64,000 nt of DNA from Chersky-840 sp963838775 (GTDB lineage Bacteria > Actinomycetota > Acidimicrobiia > Acidimicrobiales > UBA8190), in contig CAWISP010000024.1 of assembly GCA_963838775.1 (NCBI GenBank), positions 62,001 to 126,000 on the forward strand. Reading direction: 5' to 3'. Under the pieces are notes generated by a model. The model ran no database searches and was not told the origin of the DNA. It was given only the letters and a program-made list of their open reading frames with translations. Positions 8,099 to 17,382 of the stretch are shown piece by piece; the first letter of the stretch is position 1, and every line of letters starts with the position of its first letter. The translations under genes and the position numbers were made by a program.

Positions 8099-8950
8099 CT
8101 GCGAGTCACATTCTTCGGCGTGAGGGGTTCTTGCCCGTGTTCGGGCGAGCAGTACATGCGCTACGGCGGCAACACGGCCTGCGTCGCCCTCGAGGTCGGT
8201 GACGAGCCGCCGATCATCCTCGATCTGGGCACCGGCCTGCGCCCGCTCGGCCACGCCCTCGAGGAGCGCTGCGGACTCGGCAATCCCGTCGAGGTCACCG
8301 CGTTCCTGACGCACCTGCACTGGGACCACATCATCGGCCTGCCGTTCTGCACGCCCCTGCTACGCGAGGGGGGACAGATGGACGTCTACGGGCCGCCCCA
8401 GGACGGAGGCTCGCTCCACGACCTCATCGACCGGGTGGTCAAGCCCCCGTTCTTCCCGGTGCAGGTGAAAGAGCTCCAGGGGAAGATCGAGTTCTACGAG
8501 GTGACCGACGACGTCATCGCCGTGGGCTCGGCCAAGGTGCTCGTCCGGCAGGTCCCGCACGTCGGGACCACCCTGGGCTTCCGTATCGAAGCCGGTGACT
8601 GTGCCGTGGCCTTCGTCAGCGATCACCAGGCGCCCGACGATCGCGCCGAGGTGGACCCCGCCGTCCTCGAGCTGTGCGACCGGGCCGACCTCGTCATCCA
8701 CGACGCCCAGTACACCGAGGAGGAGTACCGGGCCAAGGCCACCTGGGGTCACTCCACGGTCGCCTATGCGGTGCACGTCGCCGCCGAGGCCGGCGCCCGG
8801 CAGTTGGCCCTGTTCCACCACGACCCCCGGCACACCGACGACGACATCGACGGCATGCTGGCCGAGGCGCAGGCCACCGACGACGCCCGTCGTCTCGACG
8901 GCATCCTCGCCGCCAGGGAAGGATTGGCGATCGACCTCGGCCGTCTCTGA
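8099..8950 (+). CDS. MBL-fold metallo-hydrolase (PhnP/beta-lactamase-like), probable CTG start
   Basis: A metallo-beta-lactamase-fold hydrolase of about 283 residues. The family start R-V-T-F-F-G-V-R-G-S-C-P-C is intact only if translation begins at the CTG at 8099; no ATG, GTG or TTG gives it. A purine-rich ribosome-binding site (GGGGGAGGGG, 8081-8090) sits 8 bp upstream of that CTG, and an in-frame stop lies at 8078. The zinc-binding motif HLHWDH is at about residues 72-77, with further ligands in the segments around VSDHQAPDD and GHST. Relatives hydrolyse phosphodiesters or cyclic nucleotides, and several are of unknown function. It is divergent from the epoxide-hydrolase-like gene. Confidence 0.85.
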   Translation: MRVTFFGVRGSCPCSGEQYMRYGGNTACVALEVGDEPPIILDLGTGLRPLGHALEERCGLGNPVEVTAFLTHLHWDHIIGLPFCTPLLREGGQMDVYGPPQDGGSLHDLIDRVVKPPFFPVQVKELQGKIEFYEVTDDVIAVGSAKVLVRQVPHVGTTLGFRIEAGDCAVAFVSDHQAPDDRAEVDPAVLELCDRADLVIHDAQYTEEEYRAKATWGHSTVAYAVHVAAEAGARQLALFHHDPRHTDDDIDGMLAEAQATDDARRLDGILAAREGLAIDLGRL

Positions 8951-9021
8951 ACCCACTGAGGTCGCGACCCGTCGAGGGGATCAGGCCCGACGACGATACG
9001 GCCCGAGGACGAGGGGACGAG

Positions 9022-9567
9022 ATGAGCGAGGCAACAGACGGTGGGGTCGGACCCCTCGACGGCGAGGGGGACGATCTCGAACGCGCCGGTGCCGCCACCT
9101 TCGACGCCGGGCGCTTTCGTGAGGTCCTCGGCCATTTCGCCACCGGGGTCACGATCGTCACCGCCATGGAGGATGCCGAGCCCGTCGGGTTCACCTGCCA
9201 GGCATTCACGTCGCTGTCGCTCGACCCGCCCATGGTGGCGCTGGCGCCGGGGAAGAACTCCACGAGCTGGCCCCGCATCGCCGCGGCCGGGTCCTTCTGC
9301 GTCAACATCCTCGCCGACGACCAGGAGGCCCTGAGCCGGGACTTCGCCGTCTCCGGCGGCGACAAGTTCACGGGCGTGGGGTGGCGCCCGGCGCGTAACG
9401 GCGCCCCCATCCTCGACGGCGTCCTGGCCTGGGTGGAGTGCGATTTCGAACTTGCCCACGACGCCGGTGACCACGAGCTCGTGCTGGGCAGGGTTCGGGA
9501 CATGGGTGTCAACCGCGGCCAGCCCCTCGTGTACTACCGGGGTGGCTTCGGGCGCTTCGAGCCGTAG
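9022..9567 (+). CDS. Flavin reductase family protein
   Basis: A 181-residue split-barrel flavin reductase, read from the ATG at 9022 with the purine-rich GAGGGGACGAG just upstream. After an acidic N-terminal tail of about 25 residues comes the conserved pattern FREVLGHFATGVTIVTA, then FTSLSLDPPMVALAPG and FCVNILADDQ, which together bind FMN/FAD. Such proteins supply reduced flavin to two-component monooxygenases (HpaC/HsaB type) or act as FMN-binding oxidoreductases. No partner monooxygenase is adjacent, though an LLM-type flavin enzyme lies 1.2 kb downstream. Confidence 0.88.
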   Translation: MSEATDGGVGPLDGEGDDLERAGAATFDAGRFREVLGHFATGVTIVTAMEDAEPVGFTCQAFTSLSLDPPMVALAPGKNSTSWPRIAAAGSFCVNILADDQEALSRDFAVSGGDKFTGVGWRPARNGAPILDGVLAWVECDFELAHDAGDHELVLGRVRDMGVNRGQPLVYYRGGFGRFEP

Positions 9568-9631
9568 GTGCCTTCGGTCCACCTGGCACGACCCGTCGAT
9601 GCCACGGGCGGACGCCGGTTAGCCTCGGCGA

Positions 9632-10183
9632 ATGCCCCGGATCACTCCTTCTGACGTCATCGCCGATGTGGTCGTCGTCGAGCCCGACGCCCATGGCGAC
9701 GAGCGCGGCCGATTCGTCGAGACCTACCGCCGGTCGTGGTTCCCCCTGGGGCGCGAGATGGTGCAGGGGAACCGTTCCGAGAAGCAGGCCGGGGCCGTGG
9801 TCGGTCTGCACTACCACCTTCACCAGGCCGACTTTTGGTACGTGCTGCGCGGGACGGTCCGGGTCGTGTTGCACGATCTTCGTGTCGGCTCGCCGACCGA
9901 AGCCGCCACCCTCACCCTCGACATCGACGGCCAGCACGACAAAGGTGTGTTCATCCCCCCCGGTGTCGCCCACGGGTTCGCGTCGCTCACCGACATCTTG
10001 CTCTGGTACCTGGTCGACAACTACTACAACCCGAACGATGAGCTGGGTGTGGCCTGGGACGATCCCGAGATCGGTGTCGGGTGGGGGATCGAGGTGCCGG
10101 TCCTGTCGGCGAGGGACCAGGCCAATCCCCGCCGGGCCGAGCTCGAGCCCGCGTTGACGCCTCGCTTCGGTCTCCGCACGTAG
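9632..10183 (+). CDS. dTDP-4-dehydrorhamnose 3,5-epimerase-like cupin (RmlC family)
   Basis: A 183-residue RmlC-type cupin. The catalytic region GLHYHLHQADFWYVLRG contains His60 and His62 and lines up with the conserved His of RmlC, followed by the FIPPGVAHGF strand pair typical of the family. In rhamnose biosynthesis RmlC epimerises C3 and C5 of dTDP-4-keto-6-deoxyglucose for cell-surface glycans. Neighbours are not rmlA, rmlB or rmlD, so this could be a stand-alone epimerase or a paralogue acting on another nucleotide sugar. The ATG at 9632 starts 64 bp after the flavin reductase. Confidence 0.85.
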   Translation: MPRITPSDVIADVVVVEPDAHGDERGRFVETYRRSWFPLGREMVQGNRSEKQAGAVVGLHYHLHQADFWYVLRGTVRVVLHDLRVGSPTEAATLTLDIDGQHDKGVFIPPGVAHGFASLTDILLWYLVDNYYNPNDELGVAWDDPEIGVGWGIEVPVLSARDQANPRRAELEPALTPRFGLRT

Positions 10184-10286
10184 CAGCACGGGGGCGCCAC
10201 CGTGGCCGCAACCTGCGTCCGAGCGCGTCGTTCGCGATGTCGTTGACCGGCTGGACTCGGAGGCCAGGAACCGGCACGCTGGCGGC

Positions 10287-10710
10287 GTGGACGAATCGCA
10301 ACAGTGGGTCGAGTTCGGCCGGTGGCTCGCCGAGCAACGCGAACAGCGCGGCCTGCGACGCCGGGACGCCGCCCGACGGGCCAAAGTCTCCGAAACGCTG
10401 TGGCGGGACCTCGAGACCGGCCGCAAAGAGGCCATCGGCGCCATTCGTCTGCTTCCCAACCCCAGTGCCGACGTCCTCGAACGCGTCGCCGGTGCACTGG
10501 AGCTCCCGGTGGAGGACGTGCTCGCCCGGATAGGTCGACCGACCCGTCCGCACTCGATCGTCGACCAGCCTCGGCCTGGGCGCACCCCGGGCCGAGGACG
10601 ACGGGTCTCTCCTCGGAATCAAGCTGCGCCGGCTCTCGGAGCGTGACCGGACCGTGGTGGAACGCCTGGTGGACGCCATGCTCGAGCACGAGCACGAGCA
10701 CCGCGGCTAG
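10287..10710 (+). CDS. XRE-type helix-turn-helix regulator, frameshifted as read
   Basis: From the GTG at 10287 the first 90 or so residues form an HTH_XRE domain: LAEQREQRGLRRRDAARRA then VSETLWRDLETG, followed by LERVAGALELPVEDVLA. As read, this frame runs on into low-complexity sequence. The +1 frame instead gives a natural C-terminus, with the run LLGIKLRRLSERDRTVVERL followed by a His/Glu-rich end, stopping at 10708-10710. A single indel between about 10540 and 10590 would join them to a protein of about 140 residues. It is probably a DNA-binding repressor. The downstream LLM oxidoreductase starts 9 bp later and may be its target or partner in an operon. Confidence 0.65.
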
Positions 10711-10718
10711 GCGTCCAG

Positions 10719-11969
10719 GTGCGGTTCGGCATCTTCTACGAGTTCCAGCTGCCCCGTCCCTGGGAGGCCGGGTCCGAGCACCGCCTCCTCAAACAAGCCC
10801 TCGAGCAGGTCGAGCTGGCTGATCGTCTGGGCTTCGACTACGTCTGGGAAGTCGAGCACCACTTCCTCGAGGAGTACTCCCATTCCTCGGCACCCGAGGT
10901 CTTCCTGGCCGCCGCGAGCCAACGCACCTATCGCATCAGGCTCGGCCACGGCATCGTGCAATTGCCGATGGGGTTCAACCACCCGGCCCGCGTGGCCGAG
11001 CGCATCGCCACGCTCGACCTCGTTTCCGACGGCCGCGTCGAATTCGGCACCGGAGAGTCGAGCTCGGAGGCGGAGCTGGGCGGCTACGGCGTGGACCGCG
11101 CCACCAAACGTGACCAGTGGCGCGAGGCGATCGACGTCGTGACCCGGCTCATGGTCGAGGAGCCGTTTGCGGGGTACGAGGGCCGCTTCGTGACAATGCC
11201 TCCGAGGAACCTCGTGCCCAAGCCTCTGCAACGACCGCACCCTCCTCTGTGGGTGGCGTGCAGCCGCCGCGACACCATCCATCTGGCCGCCACCATGGGG
11301 ATCGGGGCGCTCACGTTCTCGTTCGTGGAGGCCGAAGAAGCCAGAGCGTGGGTGGACGACTACTACGCCACGATCGCATCGGCGGACTGTGTCCCCGCCG
11401 GCTTCGCCGTGAACCCCAGCCTGGCGTGCGTCCTTCCCCTCATGTGTCACGCCGACGAGCCCACCGCCATCGATCGCGGCCTCGACGGAAGCCACTTCTT
11501 CGGGTACTCGCTCGGGCACTACTACGTGTTCGGCATGCACGAGCCCGGTGTCACCGACGTGTGGCAGGAGTTTCTCGACAACCGCGATCGGTTCGGTTTC
11601 AGCCGCGCCGTGGCCGCCCAGACCGGCCTGCAACTGGGGGCGCAGCTCATGGAGCAGGGCCTGGGCTCCTTGCGTGGCGCGGTGGGGACCCCCTCGCAGA
11701 TCAGGGCGCTCGTGCGGCAGTACGAGGACGTCGGCGTCGATCAGCTCATCTTCGTGAGTCAGGCGGGCCGCAATCGACACGAGGACATCTGCGAATCGCT
11801 CGAGCTCTTCGCCCGCGAGGTCATGCCCGAGTTCCACGAACGCGCCGACAAGATCGAGAACGCCAAAGCCGAGCGTCTCGCCCCCGCGATCGGCGCCGCC
11901 CTGGCGCGGCGCGACCCTCCACGTCCGGCGCCGGCCGGCTATGCCTTTCCGGCCATGCCTCAATTCTGA
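10719..11969 (+). CDS. LLM-class flavin/F420-dependent oxidoreductase
   Basis: A 416-residue luciferase-like (TIM-barrel) oxidoreductase beginning at the GTG at 10719. The start VRFGIFYEFQLP, the segment DYVWEVEHHFLEEYSHSSAPEVFLAAA and the glycine-rich loop FGTGESSSEAELGG are typical of the bacterial luciferase-like superfamily. Members use FMNH2 or coenzyme F420, and sequence alone does not settle which. The C-terminal region GTPSQIRALVRQYEDVGVDQ is the usual last barrel element. The substrate is unknown. It follows the HTH gene closely and is probably co-transcribed with it. Confidence 0.88.
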   Translation: MRFGIFYEFQLPRPWEAGSEHRLLKQALEQVELADRLGFDYVWEVEHHFLEEYSHSSAPEVFLAAASQRTYRIRLGHGIVQLPMGFNHPARVAERIATLDLVSDGRVEFGTGESSSEAELGGYGVDRATKRDQWREAIDVVTRLMVEEPFAGYEGRFVTMPPRNLVPKPLQRPHPPLWVACSRRDTIHLAATMGIGALTFSFVEAEEARAWVDDYYATIASADCVPAGFAVNPSLACVLPLMCHADEPTAIDRGLDGSHFFGYSLGHYYVFGMHEPGVTDVWQEFLDNRDRFGFSRAVAAQTGLQLGAQLMEQGLGSLRGAVGTPSQIRALVRQYEDVGVDQLIFVSQAGRNRHEDICESLELFAREVMPEFHERADKIENAKAERLAPAIGAALARRDPPRPAPAGYAFPAMPQF

Positions 11970-12116
11970 AATTCTGAGCCTCTGCTCGGGCCGGGTCCCG
12001 CCGAGAAGGGTCCGGGCGTCGGGATGAAGGCCGGTCCGGGGCTTCTCACGCTCGAATCAGGCCTGCATAGGGCGCCCGTCGCCCCGAGGTACCCAAGCGC
12101 CCCCACGTTCGGTTGA

Positions 12117-12403
12117 ATGGAGGCGATGCCAGCCGTCGTGGTTCTGGGTGTGCTCGCCCTCGTGGCGGCCATCGTGGCGTGGGTGACTTGGCATCGCGGA
12201 GCAGACGAGCGCCAATCGGTGCAGCATCATCAGCACGCCCTGGAGACCCTTCGTCAGGTGGCGGACCGCCACGGGCCCTCGGGATGGGCGGCTCCGTCGG
12301 GCCGGGGTACGGCTTCGAAGAACGGACCGACACCGACGAGCGCGAGGAGCACGACGAGACCGCCGGCGCGCCGACGAGGCACGGTAGCGGCGTCTTCCCA
12401 TGA
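12117..12403 (+). CDS. Small membrane-anchored protein, probably frameshifted as read
   Basis: Reading from the ATG at 12117 (or 12126) gives one N-terminal membrane helix, AVVVLGVLALVAAIVAWV, followed by a basic segment and HHQHALETLRQVADRHG. The frame then turns into arginine-rich shadow sequence. The neighbouring frame continues plausibly from about 12285 with an acidic stretch (YGFEERTDTDEREEHDE) and stops at 12401-12403, overlapping the ATG of the next gene (ATGA). I therefore infer one protein of about 95 residues with an indel near 12280. Its layout (membrane helix then HQH...L..L) is also seen in the larger protein at 59180. Function unknown. Confidence 0.45.
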
Positions 12404-13113
12404 CGTCGGGCACGAGAGCGGGAGCGTCTGTGCCCCCGCGGGGCATGGCGCCCTCGTCCGGGCCACCCCGGGAATCGGCCCAGGTCGAAACGAGACGACG
12501 GGAGACGGTCGCGTTCGACGCCACCGCCGCGCCGCGTCGGCGCTCGTCGCTGCCGTCGGCGGCCTACCGCATGGGGTCGCAGCTTCCCGGGGCGGCCGAG
12601 CAAGCCCGGCGCGACGGCCGCGCCCGTGTGCGTCGGACCAGGATCGTCGCCTCGGCGGCGGTGATCGTCATCGGCGGGGGCGTCGGCGCGGGGCTCGCCC
12701 TCGGGGGGACGCCCGCCCCGACTCGCCCCCCGTCGCGCGCCACGTCACATTCGTCGCGACCCATCACCGCCGCCGGCCATGGCCTGACGACCACCACCGC
12801 CGTCGCCCATGACGTCGTCCCGACCGCGGCGACCGCATTCAGCGCCCACTACGCGCCCCCGTCGACCGCGTACACCGTCGCCGTCCACGCGTCCGCACAG
12901 TGCTGGGTGATGGCGACCGACCCGTCGTCGGGACGTGTCGTCTGGACCGGGACCATCGCGGCGGGATCATCACGCTCGTTGCCGGTGTCGGGAGACCTGG
13001 CCCTCGAGCTCGGTGCCCCCACCGACGCGGATGTGACCGTGGACGGCCTTCCCGTGCAGCTCCCGACCGGGTACCGTTCGCCGTTCACGATGACCTTCGT
13101 GGCTACCTCGTAG
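12400..13113 (+). CDS. Membrane-anchored protein with C-terminal DUF4115/RodZ-like beta domain
   Basis: A 237-residue protein. An N-terminal basic cytoplasmic region of about 80 residues is followed by one membrane helix (IVASAAVIVIGGGVGAGLAL), a Thr/Ser/Pro-rich linker and a C-terminal beta-rich domain containing the run YTVAVHASAQCWVMATDP and ending SPFTMTFVATS. The domain pattern, with a bound-solute strand 'CWV..D' and a 'G.A.PV.V.G.P' turn, resembles the extracytoplasmic DUF4115 domain found in RodZ. No HTH is visible at the N-terminus, unlike RodZ. It overlaps the small membrane gene upstream. A role at the cell envelope is inferred only. Confidence 0.65.
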   Translation: MTSGTRAGASVPPRGMAPSSGPPRESAQVETRRRETVAFDATAAPRRRSSLPSAAYRMGSQLPGAAEQARRDGRARVRRTRIVASAAVIVIGGGVGAGLALGGTPAPTRPPSRATSHSSRPITAAGHGLTTTTAVAHDVVPTAATAFSAHYAPPSTAYTVAVHASAQCWVMATDPSSGRVVWTGTIAAGSSRSLPVSGDLALELGAPTDADVTVDGLPVQLPTGYRSPFTMTFVATS

Positions 13114-13128
13114 GCTCGTCCCGCGTCG

Positions 13129-15270
13129 TCAGGTGCGACCGACGGCGTCGAGGACGAACGCCATGACGAAGGCCTCGTCCCGCCAGGCCTCGTAGCGGCC
13201 GGACGGACCGGCGTGGCCGGAGTCGAGCTCGATCTTGAGCAGGATCCGCCCCCCGCCGTCCGCCGCCCGCACCTTCTGGACCCATTTCGCCGGCTCCCAG
13301 TAGCCGACGCGGGGGTCCTCGAGGCCGGCGGTGACGAGCATGTCGGGGTACCGCGTCGATCGGACGTTCTCGTAGGGGGTATAGCCCTTCATCACCCGGT
13401 ACACCTCGGGATCGGCGGCGGGGTTCCCCCACTCCTCCCACTCGATGACGGTGAGGGGGAGGGTGTCGTCCAGCATCGTGTTCAGGCAGTCGACGAAGGG
13501 CACCTCGGCCACCACCGCCCGGAACAACTCGGGAGCCAGATTCGCAGTCGCCCCCATGAGCAGGCCTCCGGCCGACCCACCACGGGCGACGAGGCGGTCG
13601 GGCGCCGTCCACTGCTCCTGGACGAGATGGCGCGCGCACGCTACGAAGTCGCTGAAGGTGTTGGGCTTGGCGAGGAGCTTGCCTTCTTCGTACCAGCGAC
13701 GACCGAGCTCACCGCCGCCGCGCACATGCGCGATGACGAAGACGAAGCCGCGGTCGAGGAGGCTGAGTCGCAGCGACGAGAAGACGGGGTCGATCGAGTA
13801 CTCGTAGGCGCCATAGCCGTAGAGCAGGCACGGCGCCGTGCCGTCACGGGCCACGTCCCGGCGCGCCACGATCGACATGGGCACCCGGGTCCCGTCCGGT
13901 GCGGTCGCCCACTGTCGTTCGGTGACGTAGCGAGACGGGTCGTAGCCGCCGAGCACCGTTTGGCGCTTGCGCAGCACGGCATCGCCACCGTCGAGGTCGA
14001 GGTCGTAGACCGAGCGCGGGGTGACCAGCGACGAATACTCGTAACGGAGGGACCGGCTGGTGAATTCGGGGTTCGGCCCTCCCCACGACGCCGCCGGTGT
14101 CTCGGGGCACGGCACCAGGTACCCCTCGGGGAGCTCTCGGTCCCATGAGGGTCCGTCGTCGGGGAGCGCGATCACCCTGATGCGGGGCATTGCATCGCGG
14201 CGTTCGTAGCTGACGACGTGCCGGTCGAACACGTCGATCCCCTCGAGCCGCACCTCGGCGCGATGGGGTATGAGCTCGCGCCACGACCGGCGCGACGGGT
14301 CGTCCGCCGGGGTGGCGATCACCCTGAAGTTCTCGGCGCCATCGTTGGTGAGCACGATGAAGGTGCCGTCGTGGTGCTCGATGCCGTACTCGACCCCCTG
14401 GGTACGCGGCTCGACGACGCGGGGCGCCACCTCGGGTCGATCGGCGGGGATGACGTGGACCTCGGAGGTGATCCGCGAGTGCATCTCCACGATCACGTAC
14501 CGGCCGTCCTTGGTCCGGCCGACGCCGAGGTGAAAGCGTTCGTCGGGCTCTTCTAGGACGAGGACGTCGGAGTCCGCCCCGGTCCCGACCCCGTGTCGCC
14601 ACAGTTGGAACGGCCGGTTGGCGGCATCGGGCCTCGTGTAGAAGACCGTCTGCTCGTCGTTGGCCCATGCCACGCCGTAGGACGTTCCCTCGAGGGTGTC
14701 CGGAAGGTCATCACCGGTCTCGAGGTCCCGCACCCGCAGGGTGAAGCGCTCGTCCCCGGTGGTGTCGGTGGCGTAGGCGAGTCTCGAGTGCCCGGGGCTC
14801 ACCGCCAGGTTGGCGACGTCGAGATAGCCGTGTGTGGCGGCGAGCGCATTCTCGTCGAGGAGCACCTGCTCACCGCGTCTGTCGCCTTCGGTCATCGAGG
14901 GCGGGGTGGCCGGGTCGCGCCCGGGGCCCTCGACGGGGAGGCGGCAGTGGATGGCGTAGTCGCGGCCCTCGAGGGTCCGCTCGTAGTACCACCACGGCCC
15001 CTTTCTCACTGGCACGCTCAGGTCGGTCTCGACGATGCGCGCCTTGATCTCGTCGAAGAGCCCCTCGCGCAGATCGGCCAGATGCGCGGTCTGTCGGGTC
15101 GTGAACGCATTCTCGGCCCGCAGATGGGCGAGGACCTCGGGGTCGTCGCGACGGCGCAGCCAGAACCACTCGTCGACCCGTCGGTCCCCGTGGGTCTCGA
15201 GCACCGTGGGACGTCGAGGCGCGATGGGCGGCCCTTGGTCAGGTCCTTGGTCGGCGGGGGGCAGGGTCAT
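13129..15270 (-). CDS. ptrB: Oligopeptidase B (S9A prolyl-oligopeptidase family)
   Basis: A 713-residue serine peptidase that cleaves after basic residues in short peptides. The N-terminal RVDEWFWLRRRDDPEVLAHL leads into the beta-propeller domain (about residues 70-420). The C-terminal catalytic domain contains the nucleophile Ser in ARGGSAGGLLMG, the Asp in TAGLEDPRVGY and the His in ELDSGHAGPSGR. The ADVARDGT-PCLLYGYGAYE segment and the acidic EWEEWGNP, which in oligopeptidase B helps define basic P1 specificity, are also present. No signal peptide, so it is cytosolic. It is divergent from the SUF genes and convergent with the DUF4115-type gene. Confidence 0.92.
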   Translation of the reverse strand: MTLPPADQGPDQGPPIAPRRPTVLETHGDRRVDEWFWLRRRDDPEVLAHLRAENAFTTRQTAHLADLREGLFDEIKARIVETDLSVPVRKGPWWYYERTLEGRDYAIHCRLPVEGPGRDPATPPSMTEGDRRGEQVLLDENALAATHGYLDVANLAVSPGHSRLAYATDTTGDERFTLRVRDLETGDDLPDTLEGTSYGVAWANDEQTVFYTRPDAANRPFQLWRHGVGTGADSDVLVLEEPDERFHLGVGRTKDGRYVIVEMHSRITSEVHVIPADRPEVAPRVVEPRTQGVEYGIEHHDGTFIVLTNDGAENFRVIATPADDPSRRSWRELIPHRAEVRLEGIDVFDRHVVSYERRDAMPRIRVIALPDDGPSWDRELPEGYLVPCPETPAASWGGPNPEFTSRSLRYEYSSLVTPRSVYDLDLDGGDAVLRKRQTVLGGYDPSRYVTERQWATAPDGTRVPMSIVARRDVARDGTAPCLLYGYGAYEYSIDPVFSSLRLSLLDRGFVFVIAHVRGGGELGRRWYEEGKLLAKPNTFSDFVACARHLVQEQWTAPDRLVARGGSAGGLLMGATANLAPELFRAVVAEVPFVDCLNTMLDDTLPLTVIEWEEWGNPAADPEVYRVMKGYTPYENVRSTRYPDMLVTAGLEDPRVGYWEPAKWVQKVRAADGGGRILLKIELDSGHAGPSGRYEAWRDEAFVMAFVLDAVGRT

Positions 15271-15447
15271 CGGAGGATGATCCCAGACGACCGGTGGTGA
15301 TCGACCACACCGTCGGGGGCTTCCGGGACAGGGCCGGGGTCGATTTCGTGGCGGGCTGATCAGCCTCGTCTGACGCGCCGTCAGGGGGTGTCCGATCCCG
15401 GCCTGACCCCCACCCCGGGGTGCTGCGCCACCACACCCGGGTTGTTA

Positions 15448-15459
15448 CTATCTAGATAG
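15448..15459. promoter_or_regulatory. 12-bp perfect palindrome upstream of sufB
   Basis: CTATCTAGATAG is a perfect palindrome lying about 78 bp before the sufB start, and it overlaps a -10-like hexamer (TACTAT, 15446-15451). A second inverted repeat (CTGACG-CGC-CGTCAG, 15370-15384) lies further upstream. An Fe-S-sensing repressor site (SufR- or Rrf2-type) is a reasonable guess from context, but no regulator gene is adjacent and the motif is not one I recognise. Confidence 0.4.
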
Positions 15460-15536
15460 GGGAAATCCTCCTGGGCGGCATGACAGTCGGCCAGGCGATG
15501 TCCGGCTCGTGCAGCGAGCCAGAGGTGATGGTAGCG

Positions 15537-16938
15537 ATGACGACAACGGATCTCGATCTCGGCCGGTACAAGCTCGGCTGGAGCGACGTCGAGGACTACG
15601 TCTTCAAGCCCAAGAAGGGCCTCTCCGAAGAGATCGTTCGCGAGATGTCGGGCATGAAGGGCGAGCCCGACTGGATGCGCGACTTCCGCCTGAGGGCGCT
15701 CAAGCGGTTCATGGCCAGGCCCATGGCGCCGTGGTTCGCGGTCAACATGCCCGACCTCGATTTCGACAACATCTACTACTACGTGAAGCCGACCGAGGGT
15801 CAGGTGCGGGACTGGGACGCGCTGCCCGACTCCATCAAGTCGACCTACGAGAAGCTGGGCATCCCCGAGGCGGAACGGAAGTACCTCGCCGGTGTGACCG
15901 CCCAGTACGAGAGCGAGGTCGTCTTCCACCGCAACCGGGCCGACCTCGAGTCCCAGGGCGTCCTGTTCTGCGACATGGACACGGCGGTGCGCGAGTACCC
16001 CGAGCTGGTGAAGCGATGGTTCGGGACGATCATCCCCCCCAACGACAACAAGTTCGCCGCACTCAACTCGGCGGTGTGGTCGGGCGGGTCGTTCATCTAC
16101 GTCCCGCCCGGGGTGAAGGTCGACATGCCGCTGCAGGCGTACTTCCGGATCAACACCGAGAACATGGGCCAGTTCGAGCGGACCTTGATCATCGCGGACG
16201 AGGGTTCAGAGGTTCACTACGTGGAAGGGTGCTCGGCGCCGGTGTACACCACGGACTCTCTCCACTCGGCCGTGGTCGAGCTGGTGGCGCTGCAGGGCTC
16301 GCGCATCACGTACACCACCATCCAGAACTGGTCGAACAACGTCTACAACCTCGTGACCAAGCGGGCGCGTGCCGAAGCCGAGGCCCACGTGGCCTGGATC
16401 GACGGCAACATCGGGTCGCGTCTCGACCATGAAGTACCCGTCGGTGTACCTGATGGGACCGAAGGCATCCGGCGAGGTGCTGTCGGTGGCGTATGCCGGC
16501 GCCGGTCAGCACCAGGATGCCGGGGCCAAGATGATCCATGCCGCCCCCGAGACCACGTCGACCATCGTGTCGAAGTCGATCTCCAAGGACGGCGGCCTGT
16601 CGACGTACCGTGGCCTCGTCAGGGTGGAGGAGGGGGCAAAGCACGCCAAGAGCTTCGTGCGTTGCGACGCGCTCATCCTCGACGAGGAGTCGACCTCCGA
16701 GACCAAGCCTTACATGGAGGTCGAGGAACGCGACGCCCAGATCGGTCACGAGGCGACGGTGTCGAAGGTCGGCGAGGACCAGCTCTTCTATCTCATGAGC
16801 CGCGGGCTCTCCGAGAGCCAGGCCATGAGTATGATCGTGAACGGCTTCATCGAGCCTGTCGTCCGCACGCTGCCCATGGAGTACGCGGTCGAGTGGAGTC
16901 GGCTCATCGAGCTGCAGATGGAAGGCGCCGTCGGCTGA
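15537..16938 (+). CDS. sufB: Fe-S cluster assembly protein SufB, one-base frameshift as read
   Basis: SufB forms the SufBC2D scaffold on which Fe-S clusters are built. From the ATG at 15537 (AGAGG ribosome-binding site at 15521) the frame gives the family N-terminus, with GLSEEIVREMSGMKGEPDWM, and runs correctly to WIDGNIGSRL near 16425. There one extra base shifts the frame; the next frame resumes with TMKYPSVYLMGPKASGEVLS and ends at 16938 with the conserved SufB C-terminus. The span is 467 codons plus exactly one base, and 466 residues is the normal SufB length, so a sequencing error is more likely than gene loss. Alternative upstream starts (15528, 15480) exist but fit the family less well. 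Confidence 0.9.
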
Positions 16939-16998
16939 TCGGGTCGGGCATTTCCCGGCACCTCCGCTCAGCCGGCCGAGGGAGAGGAGGCGGTCTCT

Positions 16999-17337
16999 GT
17001 GCCCATGCGTGAAGGGTGCAAGCACTTCCAGAGCCGCTCGTACGACAACGGTGAAGTGGTGCGGTTCTGCGAGCTCGACCTCGCCCCGGAGGCGCCGTGG
17101 CGGTGCCCCGATCCGTGTCCCTCGTTCGAGCCTCGCATGGTGGACCTGGCCTGGCAGCCCGGGACCCTGGTCCGACCTGCGGTCGAGGACGAGCCCGGCC
17201 CCGGAGGTCCCGACGTCGTGCGACTGCTCGAGGAAGCGGCTGACATCGTCGACGCCGTCGTGCCCGAGACCCTGGCCGACGTGGAGAAACAAGAGCGCGC
17301 CAAAGATCGCGGCCGCCGCTGGTGGAGACGTCGCTGA
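16999..17337 (+). CDS. Small four-cysteine protein in the SUF locus
   Basis: A 112-residue protein with a GTG start at 16999, preceded at ideal spacing by a strong ribosome-binding site (GGAGAGGAGG, 16981-16990). Its N-terminal 45 residues carry four cysteines: one in MREGCKHFQS, one in VRFCELDLAPE and two in WRCPDPCPSF. This could be a metal- or Fe-S-binding site. The C-terminal half is acidic and helical and ends in a basic run of Arg and Trp. It lies 60 bp after sufB in the same direction, so it is probably part of the SUF operon. I do not recognise the family; a role in Fe-S assembly is inferred from position only. Confidence 0.75.
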   Translation: MPMREGCKHFQSRSYDNGEVVRFCELDLAPEAPWRCPDPCPSFEPRMVDLAWQPGTLVRPAVEDEPGPGGPDVVRLLEEAADIVDAVVPETLADVEKQERAKDRGRRWWRRR

Positions 17338-17382
17338 CCGATCGGGTCGCGCCGTCGCTCGGCGCTGGACATCGACGTGGGG

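Noticed and set aside
15370..15384. Terminator hairpin CTGACG-CGC-CGTCAG
   Set aside because: It lies upstream of two divergent genes, with no transcript ending there; more likely a regulatory inverted repeat or chance.
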